Positions 23,501-34,512 of a stretch of 64,000 nt of DNA are shown piece after piece (the stretch's first letter is position 1; every line of letters starts with the position of its first letter). The stretch comes from Cyprinodon diabolis (Eukaryota > Chordata > Actinopteri > Cyprinodontiformes > Cyprinodontidae). The stretch spans positions 24,314,552 through 24,378,551 of the forward strand of contig CM060080.1 of NCBI GenBank assembly GCA_030533445.1, written 5' to 3'. Both the position numbers and the translations under genes were made by a program. The notes beneath the pieces are model-generated. The model was not told the origin of the DNA. It ran no database searches and saw nothing but the letters and a program-made list of their open reading frames with translations.

Positions 23501-24490
23501 AGAGGCCTGGTGCTCCATACTCCCGGAGTACCACCCACAGGACCCCCCATGGGACATGACCAAATGCCTTCTCTAGATTCACGAAACATGTGTAGACTAG
23601 TTGGGCAAACTCCCATGCACCCTCCAGGATCCTGCTGAGGGTGTACAGCTTATCCAGTTTTCCACAGCCAGGACAAAAACCACACTGCTCCTCCTGAAAC
23701 CTAGATTCGATTATCAGACGGACCCTCCTTTCCAGAACCCCGGAATAGACCCTGCCAGGGAGGCTTAAGAGTAAGAATCCTCTGTATTTGGAACACAGCC
23801 TCTGGTCCCTCTTTTAAAATAGGGGGACCACCACTCCAGTCTGTCAATCCAGGGGAACTGCCCCTTATGTCCTTGCAATGTTACAGAGTCGCGTAATCAA
23901 CAAAGCCCCACAACATCCAAAGCCTTAAGGTACTCAGGGTGAATCTTATCCACCCCTGGTGCCTTACCACTGGGGAGCTTTTTAACCACCTTACTGACCT
24001 CAGCACCAAAGATGGGAGAACCCAACCTAGAGCCCCCAGGCTCTGCTTCCTTAGTGGAAGACTTGTTGGTGGGATTAAGGACGTCTTCGAAGGACTCCGC
24101 CCACTGACATACGACATCCTTTGTCAAGGTCAGCAGCACCCCACTCCCACCATAAATAGTGTTGGTACTGCACCACTACTGGCTAGACCAGAATCGCTTC
24201 AAAGCCTTACATAAGTCTTTTTCCATGGCTCAAACTCTTCCAATGCCCGCGTTTTGTCGTAGGGACCAGCCAGCCACCTGCCACTTTGACTGTCGGTACA
24301 CATCAGCTGCTTCCGGAGTCCCACAAGCAAATAAAGCCCGATAGGACTCTTTCTTCAGCTTGAGAGCTTCCCTCACTGCTAGTGTTCACTAGCATGTTGG
24401 AAGGTTGCTGCTGCGACATACACTAACAACCTTGCAACCACAGCTCCAACTAAACAATAGAGCCACGGAACATGGTCCACTCAGACCCAA
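23500..24490 (-). mobile_element. Rex3/RTE-like LINE, 5' part
   Basis: Minus-strand segments read GGSRLGSPIFGAEVSKVVKK, GKAPGVDKIHPEYLKALDVV and NLEKAFGHVPWGVLWVVLRE. These are the RT N-terminal motifs expected upstream of the 21182..22164 segment. Order and strand agree with one element split by the L2 copy. Stops and frame changes mark it as dead. Confidence 0.7.
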
Positions 24491-25279
24491 TGGCCCCCCC
24501 TCCCTCAGAACGAGTTAAAGCTCCATAACTGTGTTTTAGTTTATTAAAGAGAGTGACAAAAGGTCAAAATATTGACTAAAAATGTATCCTGACCAATTTG
24601 GTCTACATTTTGCTATCTAAAGACCCTTGCTGCATGAATGACTTTGTAAAGTGTTTGCAGCTCCTTTTTGAATGTCATGAAATGCTGTGGATTCTTACAA
24701 GTTTACCCTCTTTGTCTTGACTTTTTGGTAAGGTGATATGTAGTTTGCCCAAATAGTTTGGTCAATTGTAATTGGCCTATTTCTACTTCATCTGCCTAGA
24801 TTTATCTCTTTATTTCTTATTACTGTTAAAAACATAATTCTACCGATTAGTCCTTGTACTTTTGTGGTTATTTATTGTTCTGTTTTTGGAATGAAAGAGA
24901 AAAAATCAGTGCAATTTGATTTCTCTCAATCTGTCACTGTTTAAATGGATTAAATAGGGAGAGTGGGTTTGTTAAATGCATGAATGCATTCAATTTGAAA
25001 CCAACAATGAAAATATGAGTAAAATATGCATATTATTCATTTATTTTCTTTTTTAATTCCAAACCAAAAATCAAAATAATATTTCTCAAATTTGATTTCA
25101 TAAAATAATGTAAAAAAACCAGAGAGAAGTTCCTTTTTAATTTAACAATTCCATTCTACCTTAAAAATAAAAAAGGATAAAAAGATGATGAACTAATTTT
25201 TAAACTTCCTTTGGGCTCTGAGGTAACACTAGTTTAATGAGACACAGGTGGCGTGTAAAATAATAAAGGAGAATCTGGA
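24491..25279. other. Intergenic, nothing recognised
   Basis: AT-rich unique-looking sequence with no motif-supported open frame. Confidence 0.5.
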
Positions 25280-25289
25280 CTGAAAAAAA

Positions 25290-25920
25290 TCAGTGAAAAG
25301 CACCCAAGTGGAGGGCTTTATACAAGCCTCCAATCAAAAAACGAACTGTTGATCTCCAATGGAGAATTTTACACGGTGACATCGCCACAAACTTGTTTTT
25401 ATCGGTTATTAATCGGGGTGTTTTATACGAGTGTCCTTTCTGCGGTCTGTCTGAACATGTGTTCCATGTTTTTATGGAATGCACAAGACTAAAGACAATT
25501 TTTAACCTTTTAATTAGAGTTTTTAGTCTTTTTGGGACAGTTTTTACAAAGGCTCTTTATAGGAGGCGTTTCCCAAAACAGAAAAAATAAGCCAAAGTCC
25601 CGACTTTTATATTTTTTAATCAGTGAAGCAAAGATGGTCATTTACCTGACCTGCAGAGAGTGCAGGAGGGGCCTGACCTTGATGCTGTGGCTCTGTGGAA
25701 GTGCAACGTAAAAGAATAAGGCTTGAGTTTCACCTCCACAGAGCCACACAGAAGGATTTTATTCAGGGGTTTTAATAACATTTTATGTACTGTGTCAGAT
25801 GAAGGAGAATTACATTTTAACAAGCTTCTCTTAATAATAATTTTTAACTGACACTTGTTTTATGTCAATTGTTTATAAGTTTTGAATTTTGTAAATAAAG
25901 TGTTGTTAAAAGTTAAAAGT
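25290..25920 (+). mobile_element. Degraded L1-like LINE fragment (RT C-terminal region)
   Basis: Plus-strand frames read VDLQWRILHGDIATNLFLSV, CPFCGLSEHVFHVFMECTRL and FGTVFTKALY, the zinc-binding C-terminal segment typical of fish L1-type pol proteins. A stop follows PKQKK at about 25590, and another frame then continues for about 100 codons. No intact ORF. Confidence 0.6.
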
Positions 25921-26159
25921 CTCTTAGTGTGTTATGGATGTAGGCAAACTAGTTGAAGTGCATTACCGCCACCAACTGATAAGCAGTTAAACGAGGAAAC
26001 AGGAAACAAGACTCACCCCAGAAAAAAATAAATAAATAAATAAAATGAGTTATAATATATTTTTCCGAACTGTATATTTTAACCCAACATAATGAAATAC
26101 ATAATCAAATTTATCATCATAATTACTAATTTGTCTTTATGCTAATGTAACTCTGCCAG

Positions 26160-27400
26160 GTTCTAATTTTCCTACTCGTTCTCCCATCATACTTTCAGCC
26201 AATATAAATACTTTTCCAATTTAAATCTGTCACTTCAAGGTACTTTTCTGCAGCTTTCACTATTATTCTGATTTTTTCTGTTTTCTTTGTCGTCTGAGCA
26301 CTACAATTGATTACTTCCACCATAAAAAGTAAAAAATCTTTCTTTTTAACAATCAATGAGTGTTTAGCAATTTTGGGGGACTCCAGAGGTTTCGGACTTT
26401 TAATTTGGGCCACTGTTGATTTGGGTCTTTCTAACTGGGATGGGATTCTTTTTTCAGCTTCAGCATAACTTATTCTGAGCTCCAGTTTCACTTTCCTTAT
26501 CTCCACCACAGTTACAGCATTTATTTTAACTTCATTACCACACTTTCCATATTCATGCTCTCCACACACCTTTCTCATCCTTGTTTGCCCTTACAGACAG
26601 CTGCTATGTGATCAGAGGTGATGAATTAAATGAAAACCTTACTGGGTGATTGCTTTTCTTCACGTTTTATCAACATTGATAAGCTGTCAGACCTTTCTCC
26701 AGTTCTTGTTGTTTTTAACAGTTTCACTTATTTTGCTTCTGCACCACTTATATTTTCAATAATCTCTTTGTCAGTTACTTTTACAGGAACTCCTCCAATG
26801 ACTCCCCTGCTTATTCTTTTGTACTCCACCAAGCTGCACTGAACTCTTTTCCCCTCAATCTTGTTGATGTGTATAGCTTTTCTGTGTTGAGCTCTGTCTG
26901 TGCATTTATTTATTTATTAACAGGTCTCCACTTTACAGGATTTTGGCACTTCTGACTTCTCCTACAATTTTTTTTCAACTGCACCGGATTCCAATATGCA
27001 AAAGGCTCTCCCTGATTAACTAGTTTTAATATGACATAATTATTTTGTTTTACTGTGGAATTTCTAGATTGTTCATCACTTGATTGTTCTGTACTGGACT
27101 CCCCTTCAATTGGTCTCCACTTTTTCCACTTTTCCTTCTTTTTTGACTATTCCATTCTTCTTTGTTTTCAGTATTTCCTTCTTCCATCCCACACAAAAAT
27201 TGCTTCCTGTTTCCTCGCTACTCACGTCCCAGGACATTTCTCCACAAGCGACTTTGAAACACGCAACCTGTCACTCCTCTCACAAGCCAACCCCTTTTCC
27301 AAAGAACTGAGTCCCAACCCTCAGTAAAGGAACTAAATGCCTTTTAAAGGGCTCATACTTAACTATTTAAAACTATTAAAAACCACTAGGGGTGTGCCAC
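26160..27400 (-). mobile_element. Degraded non-LTR retrotransposon ORF1 (gag-like)
   Basis: The minus strand shows GEHEYGKCGNEVKI (a decayed CCHC knuckle), RISYAEAEKRIPSQ, KKKDFLLFMVEVINC and a KIRIIVKAAEKYL C-terminus (26195..26578). Upstream sequence to about 27.3 kb continues in broken frames. The order fits the gag-like ORF1 of fish LINEs. It lies opposite in strand to the RT fragment at 25.3..25.9 kb, so the two probably come from different insertions or a rearrangement. Confidence 0.5.
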
Positions 27401-28990
27401 AACATAAGATTTGCTCAAACTAATGTAAAACTCCTCCATTAAAACCCACCAAATAACCCATGTAAAATAACCTAGCAGCCATATATAAAACATTTAAAAC
27501 CAAAGACCATAACTATAAATAATTCACATAATCCACACATCTAATCACAACTTACACAATAACTTAAAATTGCAGTGAACTATAAAAAGTGCCATGTACA
27601 TGCTTCAAATATTTCAGTTAAAGTGCATGTGCGTTCATTGCCAGTAATGAACTGGGCCTTCGTTACAAGGAGGTAAGACAATTTGCAGATGGATTAAGAT
27701 GATTTATGTTTAAAATAAGATAAAAATCTCTTTTATCTTATTTCTAGTGCATAATATCTAAATATCTTTATTTAAGACCAGAAATACTAATTCCTTTAGC
27801 AGATCAGCCCATTTAGCTGCTCAATTTGAGGGCAAAATCCCTGATATGGGATGATAGAAGAGAGTGTTACTGATTTGTTCATTTGACTGACTTAATATTT
27901 TGCCTGGACAATGCAACAATTGTTCAGAAATTACGGCTAATTTTAGTGAGGTAATTTTGCACCCAAGTCACGCAGCAGGACATAATAGATGGTTCTGAGT
28001 TATTATAAATCAAACAGGCTTATTTTTATACAAATATAATATGTTCAGTAGCCCTCTGACTATAGACCAATAAAAAATGGATGAAAACCTTGATGGTTGA
28101 GCATCTACATTGGTAGAACCATCAGCCACATCATGCTCAGGAGAGGATAGTGATGCTGAGAAACAAGGAGGCATCAGAGTTTACTGGTCCGAAAAATCCA
28201 GGGTGGACTTTGAGATTACAGAGTCAGAGAGTATGACAAGAACTGCAAGAACTGGGCAGAGATACTCAAAGTGGTGGTTGGGGCTTCTCTGCAAAAAGGA
28301 AAAAAAGTATCACGATTTGGATTCTGAATCAGGAATAATCTGTGTATCTGTGCTGATCAGAGCAGACCTGTCCAATCAGAACAAAAACAACAACAGAAAA
28401 CTCAGATGGAGCACTGGACTATGCTGCAAATAGGTGCGTCTTCAGCTGTGTAAATGTTGGATGGCAGAGCTGTTACAAAGCACTGAAAGTGTAATTTTTC
28501 TACTGTGGAAGCCTATACTACAAAGACTGAAATCATATATCACTCTTTTTTGGCGTTTCATTTCACTTTGTGTTTTAAGATCTGTATTTTTATGAATGAA
28601 ACATAAACACGTCAAATATATTGTGATTTTAGTGTAAGTTTCATACAGCTCCTTCTCTCTTTAACTACTTTTATTTACAAATAACCTTTTTAAATGTCAA
28701 TTCATGCTTTCATTTTCATATAAACATCTGATTCTGACTTTATGCTATTAATCACAAAAGTGACTGTATTTTCTATTTTTTGTAGAGATGTTCCTTGGCT
28801 AAATTCTCCAGTGTCTATTATTTCTTGCTTTTATAGTGTGGGTCTCTAGATTTTGTTGTGCAAAGCTGTACATAGCCATTACAGTAGGTATTCTAAAACA
28901 ATTAATTTAACCTTAAAGAGCATAAAATGTCAAATGGATTTAAGGTAATAAAGGTTAGGTTTAATTTCAGGATTTTAATAAACAAAGTTG
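27401..28990. other. Intergenic, no supportable gene
   Basis: A 107-codon plus-strand frame at 28110..28433 is Ser/Lys-rich. It resembles the 'DSDAE..SGI..W..KS..DFE' regions sometimes found in transposon-derived sequence, but nothing firm supports it. Confidence 0.4.
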
Positions 28991-28998
28991 TGGTATTC

Positions 28999-29528
28999 TG
29001 TCATGGTCTTGGTTCTGTTGAGTTTTCTTTGAGTTTTCAGTTTCACATTGATTCGTGTTTTTCTTTGTTTTCTAGTTTTATTGGTTTAATTCCTATTTTG
29101 TCGTGTTTTCTGGATGTATTTGAGTATTTCTTCGTTGCCCTCTGTTTCCCTCTTGTGTTGGTCCCCTTTTCCCTAGCTCCTTTCTAGAAGCCTCTTTTCA
29201 CACCTGCTCCAAATCAACTCTAGTCCTGTCTTTGTTCAGTCAGCCATAAATACTCTCCCTGTGCAGTTACTCGTTGCTGGCTTCTCTTCTTTCCCTATCT
29301 TTCCCCGGCTCCTTGTGCATGTTTTTTCGCGGATGACTCCGTGATTCTGGATTGTTTGCATTTTTGTGCTGGATTTTTGGATTCCTGCCTTGTTTAGCGT
29401 TTTTGTGTTGGGATTTTGGATTCCTCCCTCTGTTACCTGTTGTGAACACTCCATTAAAACTACAAAAACTCACCTTTGTTTCCTGGCCTCTGCATATGGG
29501 TCCCCAAAACCTCAACCAAACCCTGACA
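28999..29528 (+). mobile_element. LTR-like element, about 530 bp, possibly a solo LTR
   Basis: Starts TGTCATGGTCTTGGTT and ends AACCAAACCCTGACA, giving imperfect inverted termini beginning TG and ending CA. Inside are a CCATAAATACTC TATA-like segment (about 29245) and a CATTAAAA poly(A)-like segment (about 29453), the order expected of an LTR. Short ATT/ATTC matches flank it. No internal coding region or second LTR was found. A non-autonomous DNA element is the alternative. Confidence 0.5.
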
Positions 29529-29699
29529 GATTCATGTTAATAAGTTTAACACCAAAACTTATAATGGTCAGTATAATTTCATCCATGTTTGCAAGGAGAT
29601 TTTATATTGCACTCTATTTTCTGTCATTGCAATGTTTCATCTTTACTGCATTTTTTTCTTTGCACGTGTTCAGTGTGTTTGTCTAATGCGTTCGATAGT

Positions 29700-31200
29700 C
29701 AAATTTTTTTATTTGATAGTCAATTTTTGAGTTTGTTAGTCTAATCAAATGCTTATGCATTCCCACTTATTGTTGTTCACTTTAAATTTTTCTGACTCTA
29801 ACTAGTCCCGCAGTTTTCAACCGATTTCAACAATTTTGGTATCAAAACGTTCAGCTGCTATGTCTTTTGGTAAAGATATTTTTTGTAGTTTTCGCGATAT
29901 TCAACTTTTTCTGCGATTTTTTTGTCCCATTGAAATGCATGTAGAATTCTTAGATTTCAGCAAACTTCAGCTAAAGCTTCATCGTCTTTGACCTTTAACT
30001 ACTTCAGCATACTTTCAGCTAGAAACACCGTTCAACTTTTAAAATGTTTCTGTGTCTTTCTGCTATTACTGTTTAACTCTGCTTTTTGCTAAGTTTTACA
30101 GTTTTGCTTCAGTGAAGCTTCAAACTTTAAAAGAAAATTTTCAGATTTTCAGATTTATAATGGAAGTCTATGGACAGAATTCTTCAACTGCTAGAGTGCG
30201 TGCTATAGCTTTTGAGCTGTTCTGGTTTTTCCGAACAAATTCTTCTCAGTCCCTCATTTTTAACTCAATTGAAATAAATTATACATCAAAACGTAGGGAT
30301 TTTTGTCAGGATTCAGGAAATATAACCCTCATTTGTGTGGCATTTACGGTTTTCCGACAGTTTGGCCCAGACCATGAAGAAGTCCACACTTCCCCAATAG
30401 AAATCCAATGAGAGATTTTCCAAAAATCACAGACAAAATCCAAAACGATACATATTTTCTTATCGCTCCCATTTATTTACTATTTGATGTACTAACATGA
30501 AACTTGGTATAGAACATCTTCAGAACGTTCTAGCACTCACATTTAAGGAATTTCTTCAATATCATTTATGGTTTAGCTGTTTAGCTGACTTGTTCGGGCA
30601 TTGGAAAACGCTGATTCTGAGAAAAATCCTCAAACTCAGAAAATGCAAATTTTTACATCGTCACCGTGGCCAAATAGTGTTTAGTAGAAACATGAAAGTT
30701 GGCACAGTCGAAGCCGAAGGAAGGCTGACGCCAACAATGAAAGAATTTTTTGAATACCTTTTACGGTTTTAGCTCAACACTCGTTTGTTCGGAGGGATAG
30801 TTTTGCTTTTGACAGCTCAGCTCTACCATGGAACTCCATGTTATTTAATGAGACCAGCAGGATTTACAAACCTTTTTTATTTCTCCTTCCCATTAAGGTT
30901 ATGAATGAGCTACAGCCATGAAAGTTACCCCAATCGGAGACAAAGGATAGCTGTCGCTTAGATTGAAAGAATTTTTTAGATACCATTTACGGTTTGTCTT
31001 CAGCACTCGTTTGTTCGGAGCTGATATTCCCATTCAAAAAAGCCTGAGAGGAAAGGAACGAAAGTGAAGCGCTTTTCTCTCTTTCACTGACAGGCTCGTT
31101 AAGCGTTGTCAAGGTAACCGAGCTTCAAAGGGATTTTACCTCTGCCACTTTAAACAGCACATTTTAATCTAATGGAGGGAGACAACAATGATTTAATATT
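29700..31200 (+). repeat. Unidentified repeat block with three diverged internal repeats
   Basis: Three segments starting CATGAAA at 30497, 30691 and 30919 each run through AA(A/T)GAAT/GGAAT, TTTTT/TTCTT and TA..(A/T)TTTACGGTTT or TATGGTTT to a (T/C)TTGTTCGG core. Spacing is about 195-230 bp. The remainder is T-rich with phrases such as CAACTTTT repeated. I do not recognise the family. Open frames at 30052..30411 and 30497..30772 have no motif support. Confidence 0.5.
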
Positions 31201-34200
31201 TGGATATGGATACAATATGACTACTGGCCATGACCCTTCCCTTCACACGCAACCCTGATAGACTTTCAAAATAAGACTCCGGGGACCCTTCAAAATAAAA
31301 GCCCCTACATTAAACTCATTTTTGCCGTATGGCTCGTAGCTATGACCCAAACTCAACCAAATTCTTCAAATTACACTACCAAGGCCTGTTGACCACACAC
31401 CTCAGTGCATATTTCTTAATAAGGCTCTAAGATTTACACTCTAACAAAGCATCTGCTAACCTCGTAACATGCAGCCTAAGCCTGCCAACGGTGCTTTCAT
31501 CACCACAGCGGCTCATAACATGCAGGTTAGTTTTTTTTTTGATAAATTCAGCTCCTTAAGTGGTATTAGCTCTTTTTCTGTAAGCTTCTCTGTCCTTCCT
31601 CTGCTTCTAATGGTCAGTCTAGCACATAGGTTTGTAGATTTTCAATCTTCTAAGGATGACACTTTTTTCTTTATGCTGATCAACCGACACATTTTAAATC
31701 ATTTCAAATTGTTTTACCAAGTCTTGACATTTCCACAATTTCTAAATTTTGATACTTATTCAATACCATCTTCCTCAACATTTTACTTCCCATCCTTGAG
31801 CTACTCATTTTTTCTGCCAAATGATTCTACCCTACAAAATCTTCAGATGATTCAATTGTTTTCTGCAGTTTGAAGTTTCTGATGACTTCCTATCACATTT
31901 TCATATGTTATGCAGTTAATTCCAGATTTTTTAATTCAGCAAAAGCATTCCCACTTGCTGTTTCTCCGAAACAGCTTTTTCTAGTTCTATTTATTTTGCT
32001 AGTCTTTTTCTTTTTATATATATAAATATATAGGTGTCCAAGAGCTAGGTGATTGTCCAACAGCTTTGCTTTCACAAGTAGATCATTATGACTATTGCCA
32101 TAAGTTGGTACTTGCATATGAAACTTTATATATCTAGGGAGTAAAATCGTGTACAACAGACACAGAGACGGAAAGGGAGATGAGAATAAAGAACACATAA
32201 GAACTAAGGGGAGTGAGAAATAAATATAAATGAAGCTAAATATTCCCTATTTTTATGAAAGAAAAAGTTTTATTTCATCAACAGAATAGATTTTCATTTT
32301 TAAACAAGGAGGAGTAATAGTTAGAGAAGACTGTCACTTGGATTCAACTTCAGCCAAAAATGAAGACAACATATATCCTTGTTAAGTATAAAGTAGTGAT
32401 AACAAATAAAAATGATAATTAGTAGTTAAATAAATAAAATCACAATACATAAAACAGACAAAAACAAACTAAGAAGGTAAGTTCCATAAATGAGATACTC
32501 TTCAGGATTTTTTCTAAGCCCCTTAAATGTTTAACTTTTATCAAAAGTTTTAAACACATGGCTGGTCAAACTTTGAGTTTTGAAACACTCTTTGTTTTCC
32601 CTTTACCAAAAGAAAAACAAATGGGAAAATGGTTTCCACAAATTCAGGACTCCTTGGATGACATTAACCAAATGCCTTGCAGTGGTCCGATTTTATTTTA
32701 TTCACTTTTACTGAACAGACTTTATAAGGTATCAAGATCAAAGAACTGTTCTGACATGAGACTTGTTTCAGGAGCAGGGGGTTAGTAACTAGCTTATATG
32801 ACCCTTTGATAGTTGAAAGTACCCGACAGGACATTTAGCATTGGATCTCTTCTCATGACAAGGTATTTTCTCTGGCCCGCCTCTCTTGGAGATTTAGCAG
32901 ATGCTCTGAAATCCCGATCAACCAACCAGATGTCCCGGAAAAATCTGCAGCCATGTTGCATTACACAGACAATAACAGAACAGTTTTACAGAGATGTTTT
33001 TCTGCCATGCCGTTTCAGCTTAGAGAGAGTAGAGTGAAAACAACTATCATGTTAGGTTTTTATTATACTAGAGCTGTTTTTATTTTGGTTTCACACTTTA
33101 AATGATTCAAAGGATTAAAGGACATATATGTATTTCAAGGTTCAATCCATAAATAAGAAGTCATTATAAAATATAAAAACAAGGATGAATCAGAAAAATA
33201 TAACAATTGAAAGAGATCATCCCTTTGAGTGGTACCTATAAACTGTACAACTTTATTGAGAATAAAATTGAAGTCCTTTAGGGAAAAAAGAGATCTGTTT
33301 TTATGCTATACAATGATCAACATGGTACATTCTGACTTTAAAATAATTGCTATTGTTTGCCAGAAAAAAACTGTCAAATTTCAGAGCTCTCACCTTGTAG
33401 GACGGCCTAAATATTTTTAATAATCAGAGATGGGGTTTGTTTGTTCTAAAACATATAACACCAACTAATGAATCCAATCTTGAATGGATTTAAACTGTTC
33501 TTTTTTGCCTATTGAGTGAAATTTATCTTCATTAATCTAAGACATATGAAGATTTAGTGCCAATGCTGACAGGTATTTGCAGTTGTTATGAATACCTACT
33601 TAACCATGGCATACTTGTAGAGTAGCATATTTCCCTACTATTATACCTAAAAATATATCTTTATATTGTTTCTGTGTTGAAACCGATGTGACTAGGAAAT
33701 GCCATAAAAGGCCAAGCAGAAAACTGGAAACATTCAGTGGGTTAAATGACACATCTAGACATGCATTTAGCTATTTTTAAATATTCTTAGACAGACATCC
33801 TTAATTCTATACAGGTCTAAGATCTTATGCAACCATACTATTTCTATGTCTTTTCATTTTTACCCATTAAAATGTGAAAACTCCTTGGGTTTTAACAACA
33901 TTGTTGACTTTCCATAAAAACTTAGAAATCTAAATCTTTTGTGAAGATGGTTTTAGGTCCATCACTTTAACTTAAAATAGTACACACCAGCTTGGCAATA
34001 ATCTTTAAACGCTGGCTGATTTGAACAACCTTTCTGTGAAATTTTATCTCTGAAGCATGTTAAGTTTAGATGGCATACTATAAAAGGTCTACTTTAAAGC
34101 AATATAAGTTTGTCTAAAGTGATAGATTCAAGCTCATAATAAAAAGCATTACATCTATGTTCTCCATGGGTTTCTTATTAAGGTCCTCCTCCTGTCATGC

Positions 34201-34400
34201 TTTCCCCCCTTTTTTCAGATTTCGGTGTTTTACTTCAGATCTTCCTTAAAATTAAAGTTTATACCCATAATGAATATTGGTTAACAGTGTACAATGGAGG
34301 TACTGTAAGGAAATCAATTTAGGAAGATTATTCCTACATATTCACATCATTTACCCCCATACCGAAAATCCAGCAGCTAACTGTATGGATTTTTGCTTTT
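31201..34400. other. Intergenic, no supportable gene
   Basis: AT-rich. Plus-strand frames at 31469..31873 and 32558..33037 were inspected and show no domain motifs. The last ~100 bp hold the 3' end region of the single-GAIN receptor. Confidence 0.5.
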
Positions 34401-34414
34401 AAGATTAAAACCCA

Positions 34415-34425
34415 TTTATTTTATT
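34415..34425 (-). terminator. Overlapping AATAAA polyadenylation signals of the single-GAIN gene
   Basis: Two overlapping AATAAA hexamers on the minus strand (AATAAAATAAA), about 90 nt downstream of the stop at 34513. Position and sequence fit a normal vertebrate poly(A) signal. Confidence 0.6.
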
Positions 34426-34512
34426 AGTTATCTCTGATATTTTAAGCTATAGCTCCAATCCTTAAAAATTACAAATCCATACTAGTCACACTAGGGATGG
34501 GGAAAGGGGAAC

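Noticed and set aside
30052..30411. 119-codon frame in the unidentified repeat block
   Set aside because: No motif, and it lies in T-rich internally repeated DNA.
32558..33037. Two consecutive plus-strand frames suggestive of a broken gene
   Set aside because: Considered as an old retroelement fragment, but no motif could be named.
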